DNA of 64,000 bases from Marinobacter maritimus (GTDB lineage: Bacteria > Pseudomonadota > Gammaproteobacteria > Pseudomonadales > Oleiphilaceae). Shown piece after piece: positions 52,913-62,141 of the stretch. The notes beneath the pieces are model-generated. The model was not told the DNA's origin and made no database searches. It worked only from the letters and a program-made list of their open reading frames with translations. A program made the position numbers and the translations under genes. The stretch is taken from assembly GCF_007671675.1 (NCBI RefSeq), contig NZ_VCGW01000002.1:372001-436000 (forward strand). The letters run 5' to 3'. The first letter of the stretch is position 1. Each line of letters starts with the position of its first letter.

Positions 52913-53800
52913 TCAGGAAATAATCAAATCGACGACCAAACCAACGAAAACGGCAAATCCTGCCCAGTTGTTGTTCAGGAATGCTTTGAAGCAACCATCG
53001 CGTTCGCGGTCCTTGGCCAGAAACTGTTGGTAGATAAACAGGCAGGCCATGGCAACCAGCCCCAGATAGTAGAAGGTTCCTAGTTCAACACGGTGGCCCA
53101 CAATAATGAGAATGAGCACCACCATGGTCTGAAGTGCGCCAATGATGACGCGGTCGGCATCACCGAAGAGGATGGCCGTGGATTTAATACCGACCTTGAG
53201 GTCGTCGTCGCGGTCAACCATGGCATAAAACGTATCGTAAGCGACAGTCCAGAGCACGTTGGCGGTGAACAGCAGCCATGTGATCTGGCTGAGTTCGCCG
53301 GCCTCGGCGGCCCACGCCATGGGGACGGCCCAGGAGAAGGCGGCGCCGAGAAACAGCTGTGGCAAGTGGGTATAGCGTTTGGTGAAGGGGTAAATAAAAG
53401 CCAGAAGTGCGCCACCAAAGGACAGGTAAAGAGTGAGCGTATTGGTGAACAGCACGACCATGAGAAGCGAGACGATACACAGGCCGCCAAACAGCGCGAC
53501 GGCCTCCCAGGCGTTTACGCGGCCGGTGGTTAACGGGCGGTCTTTGGTGCGTTCGACGTGCTTGTCCCAGTCCCGGTCGGCAAAATCGTTAATGGCGCAA
53601 CCGGCGGCGCGCATGAAAAATACACCCAGCGTGAAGACGATGATGTTGCCAATGCCGGGACTGCCGTCCCCGGCAAGCCAGAGCGCCCAATAAGTAGGCC
53701 AGAGCAGGAGCAGTGTGCCAATAGGGCGGTTGATTCGCAGCAGCTGTGCGTAATCGGCAAGACGGCTCCGTATGTGTTCTGGCACGGCATCAGTCAGCAT
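52913..53800 (-). CDS. ubiA: 4-hydroxybenzoate polyprenyltransferase UbiA
   Basis: A 295-residue integral membrane prenyltransferase that attaches the octa- or nonaprenyl tail to 4-hydroxybenzoate in ubiquinone synthesis. It has about eight transmembrane helices and the two Mg-binding aspartate motifs, NDFADRDWD near 76-84 and DRDDDLKVG near 200-208. It acts after UbiC, whose gene lies just upstream on the same strand. Confidence 0.95.
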   Translation of the reverse strand: MLTDAVPEHIRSRLADYAQLLRINRPIGTLLLLWPTYWALWLAGDGSPGIGNIIVFTLGVFFMRAAGCAINDFADRDWDKHVERTKDRPLTTGRVNAWEAVALFGGLCIVSLLMVVLFTNTLTLYLSFGGALLAFIYPFTKRYTHLPQLFLGAAFSWAVPMAWAAEAGELSQITWLLFTANVLWTVAYDTFYAMVDRDDDLKVGIKSTAILFGDADRVIIGALQTMVVLILIIVGHRVELGTFYYLGLVAMACLFIYQQFLAKDRERDGCFKAFLNNNWAGFAVFVGLVVDLIIS

Positions 53801-53911
53801 GGATCTATCCGTTTTGGGTATTTGAAAAAGAAGGACTGGATAATGAAAGTGCAGGGATTATAGCCAGTGCTTGGGCCAGGGTGAAAGCCGGAGCGCTTCT
53901 CTGATGGTTTG

Positions 53912-54571
53912 TCAGTTCTGGCGGTAAAGAATCGGTAGCAGGTATTCACCTACGAGCAGAGCGCTCTTTTTGTTGTTGAACAGCGAGCGGCGTGCAATCT
54001 CAGGCATGCCGGTTTTCGAAGATTCGAGGCCCTGATGATTGCAAAGCCCGGTTTCAAGGGGCCCGCGATGCCAGCCTCGGCTGCTGAACAGATAAGCGCC
54101 CAGGGGTTTGCTGCCAAGATGAAGAAGGCGCCGGCCCTCGCCCGCCAGGCAGGCAAGAGGAATAACTGTGCGCGCGAGAACCCAGGGTTTGCCGTCACCG
54201 CAGAGGTGTACTTCGCGGATCCAGGCAAGTTGGCGCAACGGAATCCTGAGGCGCCTGGCCTCTTCAAGAGTGGGTGCAGCAAAGCCTTCCCGCTGCACTT
54301 CCACGTGAAATGAGCTTGTGCACCGGTTCTGCAGCGCCCGGGTAAAAGACCCTTCCACTTGCAGCCAGTATCGCGCCGGGCCGTGAACGTCCGGATTGCG
54401 GAGCCCGGCTGCTGCGAAAGACCGGTACCAATCGGTTGGCGGAATGATCAGGCTGGTGTTGTTTTCACAGGTGTTGATATCAGAGACCCTTGACGGCGTA
54501 TATCCCGGGCGCGTTGCGCCAGTAGCCTTTGTAATCCATGCCGTAGCCAAACAGGAAGCGGTCTTCAACAT
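53912..54571 (-). CDS. ubiC: Chorismate lyase UbiC-like protein, start uncertain
   Basis: The enzyme converts chorismate to 4-hydroxybenzoate and pyruvate. YWLQVEGSFTRAL, WIREVHLCGDGKPWVLARTVIP and LGAYLFSS follow the conserved order of the family, including the Arg and Glu of the buried product site. The family is about 165-190 residues long. The frame is open back to ATG 54571 (219 residues, overlapping the phosphoribosyltransferase gene by 92 bases), but no ATG, GTG or TTG exists between there and the homologous part. The true start is either this ATG or a rare codon such as CTG or ATT near 54440-54480. Confidence 0.78.
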   Translation of the reverse strand: MLKTASCLATAWITKATGATRPGYTPSRVSDINTCENNTSLIIPPTDWYRSFAAAGLRNPDVHGPARYWLQVEGSFTRALQNRCTSSFHVEVQREGFAAPTLEEARRLRIPLRQLAWIREVHLCGDGKPWVLARTVIPLACLAGEGRRLLHLGSKPLGAYLFSSRGWHRGPLETGLCNHQGLESSKTGMPEIARRSLFNNKKSALLVGEYLLPILYRQN

Positions 54572-55037
54572 TCATGCCGGTGAAATCCGCTTTCAGGTCC
54601 GGGCGGGCCTTGCGATCATGTTGTTTGTCAACCAGCACGGCTGTCAGTACCTGTTTTGCACCGTGGGCCAGACAATAGTCGGCGATGGCGCACAGGGTTG
54701 TACCTTCATCGAGAATGTCGTCAACGATCAGTACAACGCGGTCTTTCATGTCGGCTTCTGGCTGAAGCTTCCATTCGAGAATACCGCCGGTGGTTTCCTG
54801 CCGGTAGCGTGTGGCATGAAGGTATTCTGCCTGCACCGGGAACTTGAGCCGGGGCAGTAGCTGGCCGGTAAAGATCAGTCCGCCGTTCATTACACAAAGC
54901 AGCAGAGGGTTGCTGTCTTTAAGGCGGCCGGTAATGTCGTCGGCCAGATTGCGGATGGCAGCCTGCACCTGCTGTTCATCAACCAGGCAATCAGCTTCGG
55001 CCATAACCTGATTCATTTCGGCGACGGTATCGGTCAT
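54480..55037 (-). CDS. Hypoxanthine-guanine phosphoribosyltransferase
   Basis: A 185-residue purine salvage enzyme that makes IMP or GMP from the base and PRPP. The PRPP loop is VVLIVDDILDEGTTL near 98-112 (acidic pair plus TTL), and LLCVMNGGLIF near 47-57 supplies the pyrophosphate-binding strand. VDKQHDRKARPDLKADFTG near the C-terminus is typical of the hypoxanthine group found in pseudomonads. I use ATG 55037 (MTDTVAEM), preceded by AGGACC, instead of ATG 55055. It heads the ubiC-ubiA side of the strand. Confidence 0.87.
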   Translation of the reverse strand: MTDTVAEMNQVMAEADCLVDEQQVQAAIRNLADDITGRLKDSNPLLLCVMNGGLIFTGQLLPRLKFPVQAEYLHATRYRQETTGGILEWKLQPEADMKDRVVLIVDDILDEGTTLCAIADYCLAHGAKQVLTAVLVDKQHDRKARPDLKADFTGMNVEDRFLFGYGMDYKGYWRNAPGIYAVKGL

Positions 55038-55262
55038 AACGGTCGGTCCTGTCATAAAACCGGCGATTATACCGGAGAGGGTCGGCGGAGGGGAGGGGGT
55101 GTAAGGTGGACAATTGGCAGAAAAGCGTATTGGCTGCGTCTTCACCGGCATTGGTCAATCCGGGTGTGCCGGGTATTATGGCGCTGCGGTGCTCATAAGC
55201 GAATCGGCGCGGCGGACGCAAGGGTTTGTCAGTGGGAAAAAAGCACTTGATTGAAGTATTGT

Positions 55263-55290
55263 TCGACAATTAATATTGCGGCCACAAAAT
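55263..55290 (+). promoter_or_regulatory. Promoter candidate of the rubredoxin operon
   Basis: TCGACA (55263-55268) and CAAAAT (55285-55290), 16 bases apart, match the sigma-70 consensus at 5 and 4 of 6 positions and lie 19 bases before the rubredoxin start. This is a guess from sequence alone. Confidence 0.35.
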
Positions 55291-55308
55291 GTGGTGGAGA
55301 GATTGTTT

Positions 55309-55476
55309 ATGAAGAAGTGGCAGTGCGTGGTGTGTGGCCTGGTCTATGATGAAGCAGAAGGCTGGCCTGAGGACGGTATAGAGCCTGGTACTACATGGGA
55401 CGATGTACCCGAGGACTGGGTTTGCCCCGATTGCGGCGTGGGCAAGGAAGATTTTGAAATGATCGAGATCAGCTGA
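55309..55476 (+). CDS. rubA: Rubredoxin
   Basis: A 55-residue iron-sulfur electron carrier. One iron is held by Cys6 and Cys9 (CVVC) and by Cys39 and Cys42 (CPDC). GGTGGAGAG lies before ATG 55309. It passes electrons from the reductase encoded next door to alkane hydroxylase or to peroxide-reducing enzymes. Only one rubredoxin gene is visible, and no alkB lies nearby, so the terminal acceptor is not known. Confidence 0.96.
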   Translation: MKKWQCVVCGLVYDEAEGWPEDGIEPGTTWDDVPEDWVCPDCGVGKEDFEMIEIS

Positions 55477-55494
55477 TCCGGACGGAGTATGGTT

Positions 55495-56649
55495 ATGACA
55501 GAACAGGCCCCCATCGTTATTGTCGGAACCGGTTTGGCGGGGTACTCCCTGGCCCGCGAAATCCGCAAGCAGGACAAGGACGCCCGGATTGTGATGGTGA
55601 CCGCTGATGATGGCGTAAGCTACTCCAAGCCTATGCTGTCCACCGGATTTACCAAAGGCAAAGGTGCAGACGGCCTGGCCCAGGCTGATACTGAGGCCAT
55701 GGCAGAGCAGCTGAATCTGGAGCTGCGCACCTATACCACGGTGACCGGTATAGACACGGAGGGTCGCAGGCTACTGCTGGGGGACGAGAGCCAGCCTTAC
55801 AGCAAACTGGTCCTCGCCTGGGGTGCGGACGTCATTCGCCTGAGCTTGCCAGGTGATGGTCTGGAACGGGTATTTCCGATCAACGATCTTGGCGATTATC
55901 GTGCATTCCGTAAGGCGCTCAAGCCGGGAAATCGCGTGGCCATTATGGGTGCGGGGCTTATTGGCTGCGAGTTCGCGAACGACTTGCGCAATGGTGGCTA
56001 CGAGGTAGAGGTGATCGCCCCTTCCGATGCCGTCATGCCGAGCCTGCTGCCGCCCGTCGCCGCCAATGCGGTGCAGACAGAACTGCAATCTCTGGGTGTG
56101 CGTTTTCATCTGGAAACGGTAGTTGAGCGGATTGAACCGGCGGAAACGGGTGTAACTCTGCACCTGGCAAATGGTGAAAAGATACAAGCGGATCTGGTGA
56201 TTTCGGCGGTGGGCCTGCGGCCCCGGGCGCAACTGGCTCGCGCAGCAGGAATTGATACAGGCCGGGGAATCAGGGTGAACCGTGCGCTGGAAACCTCGGC
56301 TCAGGATGTCTTTGCCTTGGGCGATTGCGCAGAGGTTGACGGCCATGTGCTGCTCTATGTTTTACCTCTGATGGCCTGTGCCCGAGCGCTGGCAAAAACG
56401 CTGACCGGTGAACGCACCGAAGTGAGCTATGGAGCCATGCCGGTGATGATTAAAACACCTTGCTGTCCTGCGGCCGTCTGCCCCCCGCCGTCAGATGCTG
56501 AGGGTAGCTGGGAAACCGAGCAGGATGGCACCCATGTAAAAGCCCTGTTCAGAAACGCGGAGGGTGATGTGCTGGGATTCGCGGTTACTGGCCGCTTTGC
56601 GCTGGAAAAGCAGTCGTTGTCCAAGGTTGTGCCACCCATTCACTCGTAA
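55495..56649 (+). CDS. rubB: Rubredoxin-NAD(+) reductase
   Basis: A 384-residue FAD/NADH oxidoreductase. FAD-binding VGTGLAGYSLAREIRKQD lies near the N-terminus, the NADH-binding MGAGLIGCEFANDL near 150, and FALGDCAEVDGHVL near 275 closes the FAD site. The C-terminal 70 residues form the rubredoxin-binding region. ATG 55495 is preferred over ATG 55489 because the CGGAG site is 8 bases before the former and too close to the latter. It is 18 bases after rubA; the two form an operon ended by a terminator. Confidence 0.93.
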   Translation: MTEQAPIVIVGTGLAGYSLAREIRKQDKDARIVMVTADDGVSYSKPMLSTGFTKGKGADGLAQADTEAMAEQLNLELRTYTTVTGIDTEGRRLLLGDESQPYSKLVLAWGADVIRLSLPGDGLERVFPINDLGDYRAFRKALKPGNRVAIMGAGLIGCEFANDLRNGGYEVEVIAPSDAVMPSLLPPVAANAVQTELQSLGVRFHLETVVERIEPAETGVTLHLANGEKIQADLVISAVGLRPRAQLARAAGIDTGRGIRVNRALETSAQDVFALGDCAEVDGHVLLYVLPLMACARALAKTLTGERTEVSYGAMPVMIKTPCCPAAVCPPPSDAEGSWETEQDGTHVKALFRNAEGDVLGFAVTGRFALEKQSLSKVVPPIHS

Positions 56650-56650
56650 G

Positions 56651-56676
56651 CACCCAACATCTCTGGGTGTTTTTTC
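56651..56676 (+). terminator. Rho-independent terminator after rubredoxin reductase
   Basis: A 6-bp GC-rich stem (56651-56656 with 56664-56669) with a 7-base loop and a run of seven T from 56670, one base after the stop codon. Confidence 0.85.
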
Positions 56677-56802
56677 ATTTGAGCTGGCTCAGCCCGCCCC
56701 CCCCTGGATAATAAAGAGTGGGTGGCGGCGGCTTTTCATTGCGAACTGTCTGCGCTTGGGGTAGAAACTCCTTCGTGAGCTAACGAATTAACAGGAGCAG
56801 GC

Positions 56803-57657
56803 ATGCTTGACGTTACAAAAAAACTGGTGGAATTGCTGTATCTTTCCCCCAATGGCGATGATCACTACCGGGGCGACAGCCAGGATCTCGGGTTCCCTCA
56901 CGTGTTTGGAGGTCAGGTTCTTGGGCAGGCGCTGATGGCTGCAAGTCACACGGTTGAAGACCGCCTCTGCCACTCCATGCATGCCTATTTTCTGCGCCCG
57001 GGTAATCAGCATATGCCCATCGATTACGAGGTTCAGCGGGTGCGCGACGGGCGGAGCTTTTCTGTTCGCAGGGTCATCGCCCGCCAAGATGGAAAGGAGA
57101 TCCTGACCGGCTCCATGTCGTTTCACGTTGCTGAAGAAGGTTTCGAGCATCAGGCAGGAATGCCCGATGCGCCAGACCCTGAAACCCTGCGCTCTGAGCA
57201 GGAGTGGGGCAAATTGATGGCGTCGCAGGTATCAGAGAAACTGCAGGCAATCATGACCCGTGACCGCCCCATCGAAATTCGCCCGGTGAATCCCGTGAAC
57301 CCGCTTCAGCCTGAAAAGCGTCCGCCTCTTAAACAGAGCTGGATTCGTGCTCTTGGGACATTGCCGGATGATCCTGTCCTGCACCGCTGCTTACTTACCT
57401 ATGCATCGGATTTTTCGTTCCTGGGGACATCGCTCAACCCCCACGGAGTGTCATTCATGAACAAGGGGCTGCAGATCGCGAGCCTCGATCATGCTATCTG
57501 GTTTCACCGGGATTTCCGTATGGAGGATTGGCTGCTTTATGACAAGGACAGCCCAAGTGCTTCTTCCGGGCGAGGTTTTAATCGCGGCAACTTTTTTAAT
57601 CAGGCCGGCGTTCTGGTGGCATCGACAACTCAGGAGGCGCTCATTCGCCAGCGTTGA
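56803..57657 (+). CDS. tesB: Acyl-CoA thioesterase II TesB
   Basis: A 284-residue double hot-dog thioesterase with wide chain-length range. FGGQVLGQALMAA near 30-42 and SMHAYFLRPGN near 60-70 mark the first domain; the second carries the active-site Asp in LTYASDFSFLGTSL and the Gln/Thr partner in SLDHAIWFHRDFRMEDWLLYD. AGGAGC lies 6 bases before the ATG. Its convergent neighbour encodes a c-di-GMP phosphodiesterase. Confidence 0.94.
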   Translation: MLDVTKKLVELLYLSPNGDDHYRGDSQDLGFPHVFGGQVLGQALMAASHTVEDRLCHSMHAYFLRPGNQHMPIDYEVQRVRDGRSFSVRRVIARQDGKEILTGSMSFHVAEEGFEHQAGMPDAPDPETLRSEQEWGKLMASQVSEKLQAIMTRDRPIEIRPVNPVNPLQPEKRPPLKQSWIRALGTLPDDPVLHRCLLTYASDFSFLGTSLNPHGVSFMNKGLQIASLDHAIWFHRDFRMEDWLLYDKDSPSASSGRGFNRGNFFNQAGVLVASTTQEALIRQR

Positions 57658-57663
57658 AAGCTG

Positions 57664-60225
57664 TCAGTCGGGCGCGTGATTCAAGACCGCCTCGCGCCTT
57701 TCGGTGAGCCAGACCAGCATGTCTTCAATCGGCAAAGGTCGGCTCAACAGATAGCCCTGAATCATGTCGCATCCCATTTCCTTGAGCATGTTCGCAGTCA
57801 CTTGGTGTTCGACGCCTTCCGCCACCACCAGGTAGCCGAGGCTGTGGCACATGTCGATGGTGGTCTGGACAATAACCCGGTCTTCCTCCCGGGTAGACAG
57901 GTCGGTAATGAGTGATCGATCGATCTTGATTTCACTCGCCGGCAGTTGCTTGATGTAGGAAAGTGACGAGTAACCGGATCCGAAGTCGTCAATGGAAACG
58001 GGAATACCTGCATTCGCGAGTGAGTTAAGTGCTTTAAGGGCGTTGACAGGATCCTGCATCATCGATGTTTCGGTCACCTCGAAGATGATTGCGCCACTGT
58101 GCTGTGGGTGGTCGCTCATTAGTCGCTTCACGAACAGCGGGAAGTCCGGCTCCCGGAGATTGTTGGGTGAGATATTGACCGAGAGGTCGACGACGTGTCC
58201 GGTTTCAAGAAGACTGCTTCGCAGCTTCAGAGACTGCTCCAGCACCCAGCGGGTCAGCGGTTTGATCAGCCCTGTTTGCTCTGCCAGAACGATGATTTCA
58301 TCCGCACCTACGGGCTGATCCCGGCCTGGCCAGCGAATCAGGGCCTCCATGCCAGCAATTCGCCCGGTTTTCAAATCCAGCTTTGGCTGCACGTGGAGCT
58401 TGAGCCCGTCGTTCGCAAGTGCTTGCTGCAACTCTGAGACCATTGTCAGCCTGCCCGCACTGTAGGAATCGCGAGAAGGTTTGTAATAGGCTATTCCGCG
58501 CTCACGGGCGCGGTCAGAACCCTCGGCTATAATCGCTCGGCGGATCAACGATGTGGAATCTGTGCCGTTTACCGGGGAAATAGCAACGCCTACCTGGGCA
58601 TTTAACGGCACTTGCATGCCTAGGAAGTCGATTGGGCTGCGAACGGCATCCAAAGCAGCGACAACGGTGCGAGGTGCATCTTCAGCAACACCTGCATCCA
58701 GTACACAGGCAAAGGTCTCCGAGTCGAGAGACGCCAGAAAAAAGTTGCGCCCATTATGCTGCCCTAAAGAGATAATACCCGGGAGCTCACGCATGATGGC
58801 ACTCATGTTCCGCGAGGCCAGCTCCAGTATGCGATCGCTGTTCTGATGCCCCAGAGTTTTGGTGACCGACTGAAGGTTGTTCAGATGAATCACCACAACG
58901 CCGAGCCGTGTATCCGGGGACTGGCGAATCAGGTCGCTTACTTGCATCTCAAAGCTGGCACGGTTGGGTAACCCCGTAAGAGGATTGTGCAGTGCACTTT
59001 CGATCAGTTTGAGTTCGGCTGAACGCCTCGCAGCCATGGCTGCCAATTCCGCCTCTCGTGCCTCCAGCTTTCCCTGTCGTTCCTGATACAGTCGCGCTGC
59101 CAGGGCCAGGGCGAGCAAAATTGCCTCGAAGGCCGAACCGATTTCCATGCCGTAAGTAGTAATGAAATTGTTGGGAAGAAGCCCGTACTTGTTGGCTGCT
59201 GTGATGGCACTGCCAAGGGATAGTGCGCCCCAGGCTATGGTGTAATAGCCTGCCTGAGGCTTGCCTCGAAACCACTGTAGCGGACCGATCACGGTGAGCA
59301 ATAAGGTGCTGGGGATGGCCATGGCAACGGTTAACCGGATGGCTGTGCTGTATTCCATAACGCCGGTGATTACCACCATGGTGGCGTTCAGGGCAACGAA
59401 ACCAAGTACAACCCGGTTGAGGGCAGGGCCGGTTTGTTTGAGCCTTAGAAAAGAGCGTGAGAACAGTAGTGTGGACATCACAGCCAAGGGGATTGTGAGC
59501 AGCATGGCGTGGTTCTGTGTTTCCGGGCTTGCGGGCCAGATCAGCTGAAATGCTGTGCCGTTCATGTTGCCAATGAGTAGCAGGTAACCGAGCGTGGATA
59601 ACACGTAAAGTAGATAAACGGGTTCCCGCAATGCAAAAAAGACAAACAGGTTGAAGAAAATAACGCTGATCAGTATGCCGTAGTAAACGGCGTGCAATTG
59701 CTCCTCAACGGACGCATGTTCGAAAAATTCCTGAGTGTTCCAGAAGGTCATCGGAACCTGAAGCGTGCCTTCGGTACGCACCTCCAGAAGAACTTGCCGG
59801 CCCCCTTTTGCGTCCGGGCTGAACGGAAACAGAAAGTGACGATTGAGAATGGGGCGTTGGGTGAAGGGGTAGCGGTCACCGGTAACCACTACCTGGGCCA
59901 GCTTGCCGTCGTCAAAAAGATAAAACGCGATGTGATCAAGTTGAGAATAGGCAACTTCAAGCAGGTCAACCTGGCGGTTTGCGGGTATGCTAAAACGGAA
60001 CCAGACCGCATCGCGGGTGTAGCCGAAATTCGGGCTGCTGGTTTCAAGGGGCTGCCAGTCGCTGGAGGTCAGTGCTTCTTTTGCGGAAATCTGAACGTCG
60101 GGCGCTATGCGCAAGAACTCAATGCTGGGGGAGCGTAACGCCTCGGCTCCCTGGCAGTTAAACGCCAAGGACAGAAGCAGCATTAGTGCTGCCAGAACGC
60201 GAGACCATTGGGATCTTGTCACCAT
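57664..60225 (-). CDS. 7TMR-DISM sensor with degenerate GGDEF and intact EAL domain
   Basis: An 853-residue membrane-bound c-di-GMP protein. A signal peptide (about 1-26) precedes a periplasmic 7TMR-DISM_E2 domain (about 30-160), then seven transmembrane helices (about 180-380), a short coiled coil, a GGDEF domain (about 415-570) and an EAL domain (about 590-845). The GGDEF signature reads LDSETF, so no cyclase activity is expected. The EAL domain keeps EALIRW, the Asn of SVNIS, DDFGSGYSS, IKIDRSL, VAEGVE and QGYLLSRP, so it should hydrolyse c-di-GMP. The periplasmic ligand is unknown. Confidence 0.88.
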   Translation of the reverse strand: MVTRSQWSRVLAALMLLLSLAFNCQGAEALRSPSIEFLRIAPDVQISAKEALTSSDWQPLETSSPNFGYTRDAVWFRFSIPANRQVDLLEVAYSQLDHIAFYLFDDGKLAQVVVTGDRYPFTQRPILNRHFLFPFSPDAKGGRQVLLEVRTEGTLQVPMTFWNTQEFFEHASVEEQLHAVYYGILISVIFFNLFVFFALREPVYLLYVLSTLGYLLLIGNMNGTAFQLIWPASPETQNHAMLLTIPLAVMSTLLFSRSFLRLKQTGPALNRVVLGFVALNATMVVITGVMEYSTAIRLTVAMAIPSTLLLTVIGPLQWFRGKPQAGYYTIAWGALSLGSAITAANKYGLLPNNFITTYGMEIGSAFEAILLALALAARLYQERQGKLEAREAELAAMAARRSAELKLIESALHNPLTGLPNRASFEMQVSDLIRQSPDTRLGVVVIHLNNLQSVTKTLGHQNSDRILELASRNMSAIMRELPGIISLGQHNGRNFFLASLDSETFACVLDAGVAEDAPRTVVAALDAVRSPIDFLGMQVPLNAQVGVAISPVNGTDSTSLIRRAIIAEGSDRARERGIAYYKPSRDSYSAGRLTMVSELQQALANDGLKLHVQPKLDLKTGRIAGMEALIRWPGRDQPVGADEIIVLAEQTGLIKPLTRWVLEQSLKLRSSLLETGHVVDLSVNISPNNLREPDFPLFVKRLMSDHPQHSGAIIFEVTETSMMQDPVNALKALNSLANAGIPVSIDDFGSGYSSLSYIKQLPASEIKIDRSLITDLSTREEDRVIVQTTIDMCHSLGYLVVAEGVEHQVTANMLKEMGCDMIQGYLLSRPLPIEDMLVWLTERREAVLNHAPD

Positions 60226-60294
60226 TCACCGATTGTCGTCGTTGTTGCTGTGAGAGAGAGTATGAGCTGTCGCCAATAGCGACTCAAGCTGTAC

Positions 60295-60747
60295 TCATTT
60301 CAACACGGTCGATATCCATTCACGCACCCATGGCAAAGCTTCGCTTTCGGGTTCCATGGTCTCCAGTGCGTCAATGCAAAGAGTTTCGCCAATCTTGTGG
60401 GCCGATGTTTCGTATAGAGCCTCTTCCATCAGCTCGCCGGCCCCACAGAAGGTGTCGCCGTAAGAACTGTCTCCCAGCACAATGATACCGAATGGCCGGC
60501 CTGGCTGCTGTGGCAACTGCTCTCGCAGGGCTACGTAGAAAGGCAGCAAGTTGCCTGGAACCTCGCCCTGGCCTGTCGTCGATGTGCAGACCAGCAGAGG
60601 AGCTGTATCCGATGTTATATCGCCAAGCTCCGGGTTCTCCAGAACGGACACCGAGTAGCCGTCAGCGTCGAGCGCCTGCTTGATCGCTCTGGCGGTCATC
60701 AGTGCACCACCGTAGACGCTGCCTACCAGAATTTGAATGTCTGTCAT
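60295..60747 (-). CDS. MioC-like flavodoxin-domain protein
   Basis: A 150-residue single flavodoxin domain. ILVGSVYGGALMTARAI at 6-22 takes the FMN phosphate loop, CTSTTGQGEVPGNLLPF near 54-70 is the second FMN loop, and LGDSSYGDTFCGAGE near 92-106 the third. MioC of E. coli is a redox partner in biotin synthesis. It has no close operon partner, lying between two c-di-GMP genes. Confidence 0.86.
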   Translation of the reverse strand: MTDIQILVGSVYGGALMTARAIKQALDADGYSVSVLENPELGDITSDTAPLLVCTSTTGQGEVPGNLLPFYVALREQLPQQPGRPFGIIVLGDSSYGDTFCGAGELMEEALYETSAHKIGETLCIDALETMEPESEALPWVREWISTVLK

Positions 60748-60837
60748 GGGGTTACCTGTTCATCGCAAGCGCGGATTGCCGAGTTTATCGAGGTGCCTGA
60801 TCATAGCGACGAAGGTAAATGGCCTCAAGCCTTTGGC

Positions 60838-61926
60838 TCATTTTGAATGCGTGTCCTGGCTGCGAACCCGAGGCGCAATCCGGTTGCGACCGGCTGCTTT
60901 TGCGCTGTAAAGCTGCGAGTCTGCCTGCCGGAGCATGCTGTCGATGGAGTCGGTCTGTGAAATAGAGCAGACGCCCGCGCTCATGGTGACGGGTAATTCC
61001 TGCCCTTGAAAGCGGAAACTGTGTTTTGCGACTTCGCTGCGCAAGCGTTCAGCCAGGGTGAGTGCCGGAATCAGGGAGGTGTCCGGTAGCAGCAAAAGAA
61101 ATTCCTCGCCACCCCAGCGAGCCGCAACATCTGTCTGGCGGATGACGGTCCGCACAAGCTCGGCAAACTGATTCAGGACCGCATCGCCAGCGTTGTGGCC
61201 GTATTGATCGTTGATGTTCTTGAACAGGTCCAGGTCAATCAGGGTAACGGAAAAGTGATGTCCGGAACGCTGGAACCGTGAAAACTCTTCCGCCAACCGG
61301 TTCAGTATGTCCCGGCGGTTTGAAAGCCCGGTAAGTTCATCTGTTTTGGCGGCATGTTCCTGAATCAAGGCCAGGTCAAGAAGTTCGTTACGGGCCTTCA
61401 GTCGACTTGCTTCCAGGATAAAACAGAAAAATGATTCAAAGGTCAGAGAGGCAAAAAACCGGATTTTGAAGTCACTGTCGTACTCTGCCAGCACAAACGG
61501 CAAGTTTGGGAACTGGAACACAATAAGGGCCAGCAGGTAGACCAACAGCAGAATCATGGTTCCGGTCTTCAGGTTTGTCAGGAAAAATAGCAGGGGCGGG
61601 AAGACGTAAAACCAGAGCGGGCCGGTATTGCCCTCGCCGCCTGAGGCAATCAGGTAGGTGAAAAGTATGCTCGCAATAATCAGCAATCCGCCTTTTTGCG
61701 CCACACGGTTGCCCCTGTGCGCAAACCAGGCCATGTTTGCCAGCAGCGGAACGACAAATGCCCACAGAGTGATGGCGTGGCTAGTGTGGCCGGAATACCA
61801 GGCTTTTGAAGCAATGCCGATAAGAAACAGAATAGCGGCAAGCGATAGCCATGTAAGTACCCGTGAAACCTGGGCATCTTCGCGTTCCCGGGCGGCTTGA
61901 TAGCCAGAGGATGAATCTATGGTCAT
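60838..61926 (-). CDS. Membrane-bound diguanylate cyclase (GGDEF protein)
   Basis: A protein of about 362 residues with five or six N-terminal transmembrane helices (to about residue 175) and a C-terminal GGDEF domain that makes c-di-GMP. The active site reads RWGGEEFLLLLPD, and DLFKNINDQYGHNAGD is the conserved metal and substrate region. No allosteric RxxD inhibitory site is obvious. The start is uncertain: ATG 61926 gives a compact N-terminus, while ATG 61974 adds 16 residues, and neither has a good ribosome site. Confidence 0.85.
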   Translation of the reverse strand: MTIDSSSGYQAAREREDAQVSRVLTWLSLAAILFLIGIASKAWYSGHTSHAITLWAFVVPLLANMAWFAHRGNRVAQKGGLLIIASILFTYLIASGGEGNTGPLWFYVFPPLLFFLTNLKTGTMILLLVYLLALIVFQFPNLPFVLAEYDSDFKIRFFASLTFESFFCFILEASRLKARNELLDLALIQEHAAKTDELTGLSNRRDILNRLAEEFSRFQRSGHHFSVTLIDLDLFKNINDQYGHNAGDAVLNQFAELVRTVIRQTDVAARWGGEEFLLLLPDTSLIPALTLAERLRSEVAKHSFRFQGQELPVTMSAGVCSISQTDSIDSMLRQADSQLYSAKAAGRNRIAPRVRSQDTHSK

Positions 61927-62141
61927 AACGGCTCTGTGTGAATGCGCTGCACTTATTGTGCAGTATTCTGTCATTTTGCTTATTGTGAGTTAGGTAACGG
62001 TATGTATGCGTCCATCACCGGTGTATCGTGTGACCGGTTCGCGTTCTCGCACATTTGTTTCAATTTAGGGGCAAAAAATTTATAGTTGCGCGCTACACAT
62101 CGGTTCGTTCTCCATTCAGACCAAATGAGACCCTTTCTGTT

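Noticed and set aside
54991..55269. A 92-codon minus-strand frame upstream of the rubredoxin gene
   Set aside because: It overlaps the phosphoribosyltransferase start and the rubredoxin promoter region, with Arg/Tyr-rich composition typical of out-of-frame translation.
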